A stretch of DNA of 64,000 nucleotides from JAFEDN01 sp963697455 (GTDB lineage Bacteria > Pseudomonadota > Gammaproteobacteria > Coxiellales > Coxiellaceae), in the NCBI GenBank assembly GCA_963697455.1, contig CAVOOI010000015.1:1-64000 (forward strand). The letters are read 5' to 3'. The notes beneath the pieces are model-generated. The model did no database searches and was not told the DNA's origin. It worked only from the letters and a program-made list of their open reading frames with translations. The translations under genes were made by a program, and so were the position numbers. Positions 34,412 to 43,297 of the stretch are shown here, in pieces (position 1 is the first letter of the stretch; the number at the start of each line of letters is the position of its first letter).

Positions 34412-34431
34412 TAATTTTAGGAGACAACAAA

Positions 34432-34962
34432 ATGGGTGTCGTGCGTATTCTTCAGTATCCCGATTTACGCTTGAAAAAAAAGGCAAAATGGATTGAAGCT
34501 GTAGACGAAAATGTACAGAAAATCGTGGCAAGTATGTTCGAGACTCATTATAACGCAGAAAATTGCGCAGCCCTGGCCGCAACGCAATTAGATTTTGCAG
34601 ATCCGCTGCGGATTACCGTCATTGATTTTTCCGATACCAAAAATGAACCGCTTTGTTTAATTAATCCTGAAATTATTTATCGTGAAGGTGAACAAATCGT
34701 GCCTGAAGGTTGTATGTCGGTAGGCGGTGAGCTGGAAGACCGGATATTTGAACACGTCAAAAGGTCCATGAATATCAAAGTTCGCGCCTTGGATCTAGAA
34801 GGAAAACCATTTGAGCTGGAAGCTTCCGGATTTATGGCGCAATGTATTCAACATGAGCTAGACCACTTAGACGGTCGTTTGTATATAGATCGATTGTCGG
34901 ATTTGAAACGCGAACGGCTAGTAAAAAAACTATTAAAATTATTAAAAGATAAGAGCAGCTAA
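34432..34962 (+). CDS. def: Peptide deformylase
   Basis: A 176-residue deformylase removing the formyl group from new proteins. Motif 2 EGCMS (Cys94) and motif 3 QHELDHLDG (His141, Glu142, His145) provide the metal site. Motif 1, usually GxGLAAxQ, reads CAALAATQLDF, lacking the first glycine, an unusual substitution close to the substrate pocket. Start after TAGGAGACAACAAA. Genomes of this group may carry a second def near fmt, so this may be an accessory copy; that cannot be checked here. Confidence 0.9.
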   Translation: MGVVRILQYPDLRLKKKAKWIEAVDENVQKIVASMFETHYNAENCAALAATQLDFADPLRITVIDFSDTKNEPLCLINPEIIYREGEQIVPEGCMSVGGELEDRIFEHVKRSMNIKVRALDLEGKPFELEASGFMAQCIQHELDHLDGRLYIDRLSDLKRERLVKKLLKLLKDKSS

Positions 34963-35030
34963 CTAATAATTTGTCATTCCCGCGAAGGCGTATAGGCGTT
35001 AACTTAAGGACTCCAGAGTACTATTCCCTC

Positions 35031-36689
35031 CATGGCAATCGCACTTAAAATCGGCGATTACTCATTTTTTTAGTAGAATATCTCATCTCGCTTTATAAGT
35101 AAATTTTTTATCAATCTGGCTGTTTTGTTGTTTAAGAATTATTCTTTTTTGGAAAAAAGAGCCATAGAAATTCCTCAGGCATGAAGAGATAGCCGAATTC
35201 AATTTTTTTAACTTTAATTTTTAAATGTAGAATCCGCCATTAATACCTTTAGCAGGTATTGATGATCCCATCCGGCTCTTTTTCTGCGCGCTGTGATGCC
35301 TACTTTACTGGTTTTTTCTTGCTTCAATAAATTTAAGGCAACCCGCCTGATGATGGCTAAATTTTCTGATGCGTTGCCAATGCGTACTCGACTTAAATCT
35401 TCTTTAAAACTCACGTCTAAAGACCAATGCAGATTAATCTCAATGTTCCAATGTTTGCGCACAGCTTGCATAAATCTATTGATGTCTTGGTCTCTGAGAG
35501 TATGCCCGCGTTTCTCTGTTTCCCACAAAATACGTCGTTTTGATTCCATCACCGTTTTTTTATTAAAATCGGCGATTTCAATATCAAGAATAGAATCAAT
35601 TTTATCTCCATTAGGAGCCTGGAGAATATAGCGTAATTGTTCCCCCTTTTGCTCTACGTAAATTTTACCTTTTTCGGGTAGCGCTCCTGTTGGCAGTTCT
35701 GACAGTAAAAAAACTTCATACCCATCCCCTAAGCTCGTTAGAAAAAATCGTTTTGAATATTCTGTTTGATTATTCACAGTTCGCTTAACCTCAACCATTC
35801 CCAGTCCATTTAAATAAGGCCAACGAAGGCTAAATGGGTGTTGTTCGCGAGGTTTAATTAAACTATATCGTCTCGTTTCCATCCGTCCGTGACAGCTCAC
35901 TTTTTCTAATTTTTGTTTATGAATCATTTTCTTATATTTTTTGTCTCCGTGTTCTGCTCGTAAAAAAATATTATCTACTTCCTGATATAAAGTAGGCTGA
36001 TTTTCTTTAAGCGACAAAACATAATCCGCTCCCTTCTCCACGATTTTTTTTGCAATGCCTTGTTGACAACCCATCGCATCAATAGTGACTATGCTGCCAG
36101 AAACATCAATCATATCCAATAGTTCTGGAATCGCCGTGATTTCATTTGATTTCTCATCGGTTTTTATCTGACCCAGTAGAATTTTATTTTCTGATGCCCA
36201 GGCGCTAACCATATGGAGCATTTTGACTGCTTTTCTTTTGTCATGAGAACCGCGCAAACTTTTTCCATCAATCGAAATAATTTCATTTTGCAAATCGATC
36301 GATAGCGATTCAATCCAGGCTAAAAAACATGCTTCAAATACATCCGAATCTAATAAGGAAAAAATACGACCAAATGTATCGTGAGAGGGGATTCCGTGAG
36401 GCAGGGATAAAAAAGTTTTCAGCCAATCTAATTTGGCTTCCGCAAATTCGCAGATTTCTGTCCAGCCATCAGCTCCACAGATTGTTCCTAATATGGCTAT
36501 CACCAGGATATCGTGAAAAGGATGGAGAAGGTTGTGATTCTCTGTCCTGGGATCTTCCAAAATCGCAAAATGTTCAAAAAATGTATCTGCTAATTCCATC
36601 ACTACTCCCTGTGGCCATTTCCATTACAGAGGGTAGTTTCCAGTAAATTCTAATTAAAATCAATGATATAGTTTAGTGCGATTGCCATG
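35031..36689 (-). mobile_element. ISAs1-family insertion sequence, complete with target duplication
   Basis: Terminal inverted repeats begin CATGGCAATCGCACT at 35031 and its complement ends at 36689. A 10-bp direct repeat, CTATTCCCTC, lies directly outside both ends (35021-35030 and 36690-36699), as expected from ISAs1 transposition. Total 1659 bp with one transposase gene that seems intact. The element sits between def and lpxB, in repeat-rich intergenic DNA. Confidence 0.88.
35214..36602 (-). CDS. ISAs1-family transposase
   Basis: A 462-residue transposase. The N-terminus (FFEHFAILEDPRTENHNLLH) and GICGADGWTEICEFAEAK-like region match the DDE_Tnp_ISAs1 associated domain; the catalytic region shows ISIDGKSLRGSHDK (first Asp), IVTIDAMGCQ (second Asp) and a C-terminal RDQDINRFMQAVRKHWNIE with the Glu region, ending in the HWSLDVSFKEDLSRVRIGNA motif typical of H-repeat/ISAs1 enzymes. 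It is longer than many relatives of about 370-400 residues but shows no frame break, so the element could be active. Confidence 0.93.
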   Translation of the reverse strand: MMELADTFFEHFAILEDPRTENHNLLHPFHDILVIAILGTICGADGWTEICEFAEAKLDWLKTFLSLPHGIPSHDTFGRIFSLLDSDVFEACFLAWIESLSIDLQNEIISIDGKSLRGSHDKRKAVKMLHMVSAWASENKILLGQIKTDEKSNEITAIPELLDMIDVSGSIVTIDAMGCQQGIAKKIVEKGADYVLSLKENQPTLYQEVDNIFLRAEHGDKKYKKMIHKQKLEKVSCHGRMETRRYSLIKPREQHPFSLRWPYLNGLGMVEVKRTVNNQTEYSKRFFLTSLGDGYEVFLLSELPTGALPEKGKIYVEQKGEQLRYILQAPNGDKIDSILDIEIADFNKKTVMESKRRILWETEKRGHTLRDQDINRFMQAVRKHWNIEINLHWSLDVSFKEDLSRVRIGNASENLAIIRRVALNLLKQEKTSKVGITARRKRAGWDHQYLLKVLMADSTFKN

Positions 36690-36788
36690 CTATTCCCTCC
36701 CCTTTCCAAGGGGAGGGTTAGGGTGGGGATGGTTTAGCTTCTTAACTTAATGGCATTGAGCTGACGCCCGCGCTTGTCGGTCCTTAAA

Positions 36789-37913
36789 TTAGCTCCCCAA
36801 CAATTGCAAAGCAATTTGCGCCACTTGCTGAGAGTTTCCTTGACTTGCCATGCCTGCTCGTAATTGAGCTAAATCTGTGAGAATTTTCTCGCGATAAGAT
36901 AAATCTTTAATTAAACGAATTGTTTCGGCGCTAATATTTTCAGGAGTGACGGCGTTCTGAATCAACTCTTTCGCAATAGATTTTTGCGCTACGATATTGC
37001 ATAAACCAATTTGTTTCACTTTTATCACAGCCCTGGCAATCCAGTAATTCAAAAAATTACTCTTAAAAATCACCAGCAGCGGTACCTGACTTAGCGCCAC
37101 TTCTAAAGTTCCGGTTCCTGATTTAACGATAGCTGCGGTACATACTGATAAAACATTATAAGTATCATTTTTCACTATGGTGATATCATTATTTAAATAA
37201 GGTTGTAAATCTTCAACCTGCAGACTACTCGCCAAAGGCATGACAAATTGCGCATGAGGGATTGCAGAACGAATTAGTTTGGTAGCGGTTACCATAATTG
37301 GCAATAAGCGGTGTACCTCTTGGCGTCTGCTCCCGGGAAAGAGCGCGATGATAGGATGTTCGGGATTAAGATGATAACGTTGGTAAATAGAGATTTTAGT
37401 TGCACTAGGCTGCACTAGCGCCGCAAGCGGGTGACCTACAAACGTGACGGGCACTTGTTCGCGACGATAAATATCTTCTTCAAAAGCAAACAGAACCGCC
37501 ATATGATCCACGCATCGCCGAATGGTTTTAATTCGCCCATATTTCCAGGCCCAAATTTGTGGGCTGACGTAATATAATATTTTGACGTCATATTGTTTGG
37601 CTAGTTTAGCTATACGTAAATTAAAACCGGGATAATCGATTAAAATCAATAAATCAGGAGGATTCGAACTTAAAATTTCTTTAATCGCACGCATTGCTTG
37701 GCGAATAACCGCTAAATTTTTGATAACTTCCCACCAGCCCATAATATTCATCGAACGGTTGTCGAAAATAATCTCGACACCGGCTTGGCGCATTTGATCG
37801 CCCCCCAAAGCTTGCAGAGATAAATCAGGACGTATGCGCAATAGCTCCCGGGCCAGATTTGCGCCGAGCAAATCGCCGGAAGCTTCGCCCGCTATCATCA
37901 GTATTTTACTCAT
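36789..37913 (-). CDS. lpxB: Lipid-A-disaccharide synthase
   Basis: LpxB joins UDP-diacylglucosamine and lipid X to form the lipid A disaccharide at the inner membrane. The 374-residue protein begins with MIAGEASGDLLGANLARELL and has LYYVSPQIWAWKYGRIK, FVGHPLA, ALFPGSRRQEVHRLLP and the C-terminal KSGTGTLEVAL motif, all hallmarks of the family. Length is typical. It overlaps the upstream oxidoreductase gene by eight bases on the same strand. lpxA, commonly next to lpxB, is not between them; the rnhB and dnaE genes lie on the other side in opposite orientation. Confidence 0.96.
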   Translation of the reverse strand: MSKILMIAGEASGDLLGANLARELLRIRPDLSLQALGGDQMRQAGVEIIFDNRSMNIMGWWEVIKNLAVIRQAMRAIKEILSSNPPDLLILIDYPGFNLRIAKLAKQYDVKILYYVSPQIWAWKYGRIKTIRRCVDHMAVLFAFEEDIYRREQVPVTFVGHPLAALVQPSATKISIYQRYHLNPEHPIIALFPGSRRQEVHRLLPIMVTATKLIRSAIPHAQFVMPLASSLQVEDLQPYLNNDITIVKNDTYNVLSVCTAAIVKSGTGTLEVALSQVPLLVIFKSNFLNYWIARAVIKVKQIGLCNIVAQKSIAKELIQNAVTPENISAETIRLIKDLSYREKILTDLAQLRAGMASQGNSQQVAQIALQLLGS

Positions 37914-38847
37914 TTTGCTCTATGACTGCATTAATTTGTAACGCGATTTGCAAAGCTTGTTTGCCGTCTTCACCGGAAACTAACGGTGGAAAATTTTCAA
38001 TAATTGAAGTTAAAAAAGCCGCAATTTCAGCGGATAAGGGATCGTCTTTAGGAAAACTTATTTTTTCGCGCACCATCGCCGGAATTCCAGGCAGCATTTC
38101 ATATGAACCTTTACGTTGAACGGTTAATTTTTTATGTTGTAGATCCAAATTAAATAATGCGTCCTGCTGAAAAATATGCAAGCGGCGGGAGATTCGCATA
38201 TTAATCCGGCTCGCAGTAATGTTAGCGACGCATCCATTATTGAATTCAATGCGCGCATTAGCAATATCGATAAACGGTGACAGTACTGCTTTACCGTTGG
38301 CGGAAATTTTCCGGATGGACGAGCCGACCATAGCTTGAATCAAATCAATATCATGAATCATCATATCCAGAATCACGCTGACTTCACTGCCGCGCAATTT
38401 AAATGGCGCTAACCTGGTGGATTCAATAAAACTAGGATTGACCATCATGGGGGTGACTGCTTGAATCACATTATTAAAGCGCTCGATGTGGCCGATTTGC
38501 AAAGTGGCTTTGCTCTGGCGAGCGGTTTCTATGAGATCATCTGCCTCGGCAAGAGTAACCGCAATCGGTTTTTCCAACAGTACATGAATTCTTTGCTCCA
38601 GAAAAAAGCGCGCAATCTGATGATGCGTCGGAGTCGGTGTAACGATACTGACAGCGTCAACTAAACCTGCTAAGGCATGGTAATCACTAAATGCGGTGAC
38701 GTTTAATTGTTTAGCGATTTGGCTTGCTGATTCGAAATGATTGTCGCATACTCCGATCAAATGAGACATGGGTAAAGCTGCATATTTTTGAGCGTGAAAT
38801 TTTCCTAAATAACCCACGCCGATTACAGCTGTTCTTAATTTTTGCAT
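37906..38847 (-). CDS. Gfo/Idh/MocA oxidoreductase, GnnA-like
   Basis: A 313-residue NAD(P)-dependent sugar oxidoreductase from the ATG at 38847; a TTG at 38883 would add 12 residues, and neither has a clear ribosome-binding site. The Rossmann motif is VIGVGYLGKFHAQKYAAL, followed by VTPTPTHHQIA and LLEKPIAV (catalytic Lys of the EKP motif), then IGHIERFN and DMMIHDIDL. Coupling to lpxB suggests lipid A precursor metabolism. A GnnA-type UDP-GlcNAc 3-dehydrogenase, which leads to 2,3-diamino sugar lipid A as known in Legionella and Acidithiobacillus, is a reasonable guess; the partner aminotransferase GnnB is not in the window. Confidence 0.78.
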   Translation of the reverse strand: MQKLRTAVIGVGYLGKFHAQKYAALPMSHLIGVCDNHFESASQIAKQLNVTAFSDYHALAGLVDAVSIVTPTPTHHQIARFFLEQRIHVLLEKPIAVTLAEADDLIETARQSKATLQIGHIERFNNVIQAVTPMMVNPSFIESTRLAPFKLRGSEVSVILDMMIHDIDLIQAMVGSSIRKISANGKAVLSPFIDIANARIEFNNGCVANITASRINMRISRRLHIFQQDALFNLDLQHKKLTVQRKGSYEMLPGIPAMVREKISFPKDDPLSAEIAAFLTSIIENFPPLVSGEDGKQALQIALQINAVIEQNE

Positions 38848-38908
38848 ATTCGCGATATTGACACTTTTTTTTTCCCAATTCAAGGGTTAGACTGGCGATG
38901 GGTATGAG

Positions 38909-39072
38909 TATACCTTACCTCGCCATAATTTGAGCTTTTTAGCATCCCATCTACGGGCCATCTTGAGTTGTAAAAAACACTTACAGAGTGGTACTATGCT
39001 CGTGTTTTTTACAACTCAATCTGACCCATAGCTGGGCGCTAAAAAGCTCAAATTATGGCGAGGTAAGGTATA
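38909..39072. repeat. Large nested palindrome between the oxidoreductase and rnhB
   Basis: Outer arms 38909-38943 and 39038-39072 are 35-bp perfect inverted copies; inner arms 38963-38980 and 39002-39019 are 18-bp perfect. Between outer and inner arms lies TAGCATCCCATCT (38940-38952) followed by GGGC; the same 13 bases occur inverted inside the phoB-phoR palindrome. The opposite side has a diverged version (TAGCGCCCAGCTATGGG on the minus strand). It occupies nearly the whole divergent promoter region of two operons. Confidence 0.88.
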
Positions 39073-39087
39073 GCAGGAACAAAAAGG

Positions 39088-39666
39088 ATGCTTAAATTGC
39101 CGCCAGACGTTCACATCGCTGGAGTAGATGAAGCTGGTCGCGGGCCATTAGCTGGGCCGGTCATTGCCGCCGCGGTTATTTTGCCACGCAAACATCGCAT
39201 CAGGGGATTAGCGGACTCTAAGCAACTGACTGCTCAGCGGCGCGATGAATTATTTATTCACATAACTCGTAAATGTATCGCCTACGGAGTAGGCCGGGGC
39301 GAAGTCCATGAAATTGATAGACTCAATATTCATCATGCAACTTTATTAGCTATGCAACGAGCTGTAGAAGCATTATCGACACCACCTGATGAGATTTGGG
39401 TGGATGGCCTGTTTTGTCCTAAAGTATCGATGCCGGCGCGTGCAATTGTTCATGGCGATGAAACAGTTGCGATTATCAGCGCAGCCTCGATTATTGCGAA
39501 AGTCAGTCGCGACCGCGAAATGATAAGCTATGACCAAGCTTACCCAGGTTATGGATTTGGACAACATAAAGGTTACGCTACCGCACAACATTGCGCTGCG
39601 CTTAAAAAGTTAGGCGCAACGCCTATTCATCGCAATAGCTTTGCATTGGTAGCAGCAATAATTTGA
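39088..39666 (+). CDS. rnhB: Ribonuclease HII
   Basis: RNase HII removes ribonucleotides from DNA. The 192-residue protein shows IAGVDEAGRGPLAGPVIAAA with the catalytic Asp-Glu pair (near residues 14-15), the later Asp in IWVDGLF, and SAASIIAKVSRDREM with the final acidic residue, plus GYGFGQHKGYATAQH typical of the family. It follows the nested palindrome directly and precedes dnaE by seven bases, matching the lpxB-rnhB-dnaE neighbourhood of gammaproteobacteria, except that lpxB here runs in the opposite direction. Confidence 0.96.
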   Translation: MLKLPPDVHIAGVDEAGRGPLAGPVIAAAVILPRKHRIRGLADSKQLTAQRRDELFIHITRKCIAYGVGRGEVHEIDRLNIHHATLLAMQRAVEALSTPPDEIWVDGLFCPKVSMPARAIVHGDETVAIISAASIIAKVSRDREMISYDQAYPGYGFGQHKGYATAQHCAALKKLGATPIHRNSFALVAAII

Positions 39667-39673
39667 GAAAGTA

Positions 39674-42600
39674 ATGGTGAAAGATCCTTTGGAAGTGACA
39701 GCTTCTGAGAAATTTGTGCACTTGCGATGCCGGAGCGAATATTCTATTCGCGATGGTTTATTGCGCATAAAACCCTGGCTAGAACAAGCTGCGAAATTAA
39801 ACATGCCTGCAATCGCGATAACCGACCGCTGTAATTTATTCGGTTTAGTAAAATTTTATCGCACCGCTTTGAGTAAGGGAATTAAGCCAATTATTGGCGC
39901 AGATTTTTGTCTGGCTTTAGACAATGAATATTACGACATGACCTTGCTGTGTTTGAACCAGCAGGGCTATTTGAATTTATTACAACTCATCTCGCATGCC
40001 TATACCCAAGGTCAAACTCCGGATGGTCAACCCACTCTGCAGTGGCCGTGGCTGGAAAAATATCATCAAGGATTATTGGTACTGTCAGGTGGACGCTCAG
40101 GCGATGTCGGGCAAGCATTGTTAATGCAACAAGAAGAGATCGCGAAGCAACGTTTGCAACGTTGGTTACAAATTTTTCCGCAACGCTTTTATTTAGAATT
40201 ACAGCGCACCGGCCGTTTACAAGAAGAAACTTATATCAGTGCGGCATTGAAATTTTCTGCTACTGAGCAAGTGCCAGTAGTCGCCACCAATGAGGTTTGC
40301 TTCCTCAAATCCGCTGACTTTCTCGCCCATGAAGCACGCACCTGTATCAATGCCGGGCGGATTTTGGCGGATCCGCAACGCGCTAAACATTACACCGATC
40401 AGCAATATTTGCGTAGTGCCGAAGAAATGGTTGAGTTATTTGCGGATATTCCTGAAGCATTAGCCAATACGGTTAACATTGCGCAGCGCTGTAATGTCAT
40501 GCTCAGTCTAGGTGAGGTGCATCTACCCAAATTTCCATTGCCTGATCCGAGTGTGACGACCAGCGACTATTTTGCCGCTCAAGCTCAGCAAGGATTGCAA
40601 CAGCGTTTGGCCATTGATAGCCGAGCGCAAGCTCATCTCAATCTGTACGAAGCACGGTTACAACAGGAATTATCGGTGATTAACCGGATGGGATTTGCGG
40701 GGTATTTTTTAATCGTCGCTGACTTTATCCGTTGGGCAAAGGAGCAGGATATTCCGGTGGGACCAGGCAGAGGTTCAGGCGCAGGTTCTCTAGTAGCTTA
40801 CGCATTAGGGATTACTGAATTGGATCCTTTGCAACATGAATTACTATTTGAGCGGTTTTTAAATCCTGAGAGGGTTTCCATGCCGGATTTTGATATTGAT
40901 TTTTGTATGGAAGGGCGCGACCGGGTAATCGAGTATGTAGCTCAGCGTTATGGCCGCGAGGCCGTTTCCCAAATTATTACCTTCGGCACCATGGCGGCTA
41001 AAGCAGTGGTGCGGGATGTTGGACGGGTTTTAGGAATGCCGTACGGATTTGTAGATAAAGTGGCAAAATTAATTCCATTTGAATTAGGCATGACTTTAGA
41101 AAAAGCATTGGCAGAGGAAGAGCAGCTTGCTGAGCGTTATCGGAATGAAGAAGAAGTGACTAGCCTGATCGATTTGGCGCGAAAATTAGAAGGGATTACG
41201 CGTAATGCGGGTAAACATGCTGGAGGCGTGGTCATTGCTCCGACCCGTTTGGTTGATTTTACGCCGCTATATTGTGAGCCTGGGGGCGATCATCCGGTTA
41301 CTCAGTTCGACAAAGATGATGTTGAGGCAGCAGGATTAGTTAAATTTGATTTTTTAGGATTGCGCACGCTGACAATTATCCATTGGGCGCTAAAAACCAT
41401 TAATAAGCAACGTCTCCAACAATCACAATCTCTAATCGATATTACCCAAATACCGTTAGACGATCAGCAAACTTATACCATGCTGCAAAAATGTTCCACT
41501 ACCGCGGTTTTTCAACTGGAATCGCGCGGGATGAAAGAATTAGTGCGGCGCCTGCAGCCGAATGTGTTTGAGGAAATAACCGCTTTGGTGGCACTGTTTC
41601 GTCCTGGCCCATTGCAATCTGGCATGGTGGATGATTTTATCGCCCGTAAGCATGGGCAAGCCCGAGTCGAATATCCGCATCCTGCTTTGGAGCCTATTTT
41701 ACGGCCCACTTATGGCGTAATTTTATATCAAGAACAAGTCATGCAAATTGCCCAAGTATTATCGGGTTATTCATTAGGCGAAGCCGATATTTTACGCCGT
41801 GCGATGGGTAAGAAGAAGCCTGAGGAAATGTACAAACAGCGAGAGAAATTTGTTAATGGCGCAAAACAACGCGGAATTGATGGAAAAACCGCAGAATATA
41901 TTTTCGATCTAATGGAAAAATTTGCGGGCTATGGATTTAATAAATCTCATTCGGCTGCGTATGCTTTAATTGCCTATCAAACTGCGTGGCTGAAGACTCA
42001 TTATCCCGCAGAATTTATGGCGGCGGTATTATCTTCGGATATGGATAATACCGATAAAATTGTGGGTTTTTTGGCTGAGTGCCGGCTGATGCAATTACGG
42101 GTTTTATCTCCCAACGTTAACGTCGGACAATATATGTTTACCGTCAATGCGGTGGGGGATATTGAATATGGTTTGGGTGCGATCAAAGGCGCGGGCCACG
42201 CTGCCATTATGCATTTAACTGAAGAACGCGAAAAAAATGGCGCTTTTACCAGTCTATTTGACTTATGTCAGCGCTTGGATCCTCATAAAATAACGCGCCG
42301 CATGTTAGAACCCTTAGTGCGCTGCGGAGCGATGGACGGCTTTGGTCAAGATCGCGCGACTTTATTTGCTTCGATAGACGCCGCTTTAAAAACCGCTGAA
42401 CAATACCGCCGCGATTTGGAATTAGGGCAGGGTGATTTATTTTCTGAAGCGCAAACTCCTCCCCAGGTCAGTTATGTGTCCAGTCCACCTTGGTCTACCA
42501 AGGTTCGATTGCAGGGTGAGAAAGAAGTGCTGGGTTTTTATCTGAGCGGTCATCCCTTAGAAATTTATCAGCAGGAATTGTCGCAGTTGCGGCAAGTGCC

Positions 42601-43129
42601 CGTTGCCCAATTAGAGAAATCCAAGCAAGGGGTGATTTGCGGCGGTATGTTAATCCGTCAGCGCATAATCAATACCCGCAAAGGTAATCGGATGGCCATC
42701 ATCGCTTTAGAAGACCTGACGGGAGTGATTGAGATAACGGTTTTTAGTCAGTTATACGAGCAGATTAAATCTACCTTGGTTATGGATGGAATTTATTTAG
42801 CGCGCGGTAATGTTGAGGAAGACAGTTATACTTCCGGAGTGCGGCTGGTCGCGGATGCCGTAGACAGTTTGACTAGTATTCGCAACCGCTTTGCTCGCCG
42901 TTTGCAAATCAAGCTGGCGCCGGGCCGAGAGGTTAGCCCGCTGATGGAGAAAATTTCTACGCTAATCCTGCCTCACCGGGGTGGCCGCTGCGAAATAGTC
43001 ATCGGCTATCAAAGCCAGGAAGCTGAGGCTCTAATTGCCTTGGGAGACAGTTGGCGGGTATCGTTAAACGATAATTTGCTAGATCAACTCCGACAAGCAG
43101 GTTTTGAGCACTTTTCAATTGAGTATTAA
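39674..43129 (+). CDS. dnaE: DNA polymerase III alpha subunit
   Basis: The replicative polymerase of 1151 residues (E. coli 1160). Order: PHP domain (1-280), palm with catalytic acidic residues in MPDFDIDFCMEGRDRVI (Asp405, Asp407, Asp409), fingers (PGRGSGAGSLVAYALGIT), tandem helix-hairpin-helix near 830-900, OB domain near 985-1070 (GNRMAIIALEDLTGVIEIT) and a C-terminal tau-binding region. In the PHP domain the first His motif is HLRCRSEYS, where the second metal-ligand position carries Arg, consistent with loss of PHP metal binding in proteobacterial enzymes. Translation probably couples to rnhB. Confidence 0.98.
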   Translation: MVKDPLEVTASEKFVHLRCRSEYSIRDGLLRIKPWLEQAAKLNMPAIAITDRCNLFGLVKFYRTALSKGIKPIIGADFCLALDNEYYDMTLLCLNQQGYLNLLQLISHAYTQGQTPDGQPTLQWPWLEKYHQGLLVLSGGRSGDVGQALLMQQEEIAKQRLQRWLQIFPQRFYLELQRTGRLQEETYISAALKFSATEQVPVVATNEVCFLKSADFLAHEARTCINAGRILADPQRAKHYTDQQYLRSAEEMVELFADIPEALANTVNIAQRCNVMLSLGEVHLPKFPLPDPSVTTSDYFAAQAQQGLQQRLAIDSRAQAHLNLYEARLQQELSVINRMGFAGYFLIVADFIRWAKEQDIPVGPGRGSGAGSLVAYALGITELDPLQHELLFERFLNPERVSMPDFDIDFCMEGRDRVIEYVAQRYGREAVSQIITFGTMAAKAVVRDVGRVLGMPYGFVDKVAKLIPFELGMTLEKALAEEEQLAERYRNEEEVTSLIDLARKLEGITRNAGKHAGGVVIAPTRLVDFTPLYCEPGGDHPVTQFDKDDVEAAGLVKFDFLGLRTLTIIHWALKTINKQRLQQSQSLIDITQIPLDDQQTYTMLQKCSTTAVFQLESRGMKELVRRLQPNVFEEITALVALFRPGPLQSGMVDDFIARKHGQARVEYPHPALEPILRPTYGVILYQEQVMQIAQVLSGYSLGEADILRRAMGKKKPEEMYKQREKFVNGAKQRGIDGKTAEYIFDLMEKFAGYGFNKSHSAAYALIAYQTAWLKTHYPAEFMAAVLSSDMDNTDKIVGFLAECRLMQLRVLSPNVNVGQYMFTVNAVGDIEYGLGAIKGAGHAAIMHLTEEREKNGAFTSLFDLCQRLDPHKITRRMLEPLVRCGAMDGFGQDRATLFASIDAALKTAEQYRRDLELGQGDLFSEAQTPPQVSYVSSPPWSTKVRLQGEKEVLGFYLSGHPLEIYQQELSQLRQVPVAQLEKSKQGVICGGMLIRQRIINTRKGNRMAIIALEDLTGVIEITVFSQLYEQIKSTLVMDGIYLARGNVEEDSYTSGVRLVADAVDSLTSIRNRFARRLQIKLAPGREVSPLMEKISTLILPHRGGRCEIVIGYQSQEAEALIALGDSWRVSLNDNLLDQLRQAGFEHFSIEY

Positions 43130-43152
43130 ATTAAGGGTGAGCTATTCCGAGT

Positions 43153-43234
43153 TACCGAGGGTGGGACTCGAACCCACACGGTTCTCACCACCGGATTTTG
43201 AGTCCGGCGCGTCTACCAATTCCGCCACCCCGGC
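43153..43234 (-). tRNA. tRNA-Leu (anticodon CAA)
   Basis: The minus strand folds as a class II tRNA: acceptor GCCGGGG pairs with CCTCGGT (two G-U pairs), D arm with GGTAGACGC, anticodon stem CCGGA/TCCGG closing the loop CTCAAAA (anticodon CAA), a long variable arm (TGGTGAGAACCG), and T arm GTGGGTTCGAGTCCCAC. Discriminator is A. The 3' CCA is not encoded (ACT follows), so a CCA-adding enzyme would be needed, unlike most gammaproteobacterial tRNA genes. It is convergent with dnaE. Confidence 0.93.
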
Positions 43235-43297
43235 AATAACCCGCAGTATAGCAAAATTTTAGACTGGGTCAAATGATAGAAGAAATTATGGTAGGAC

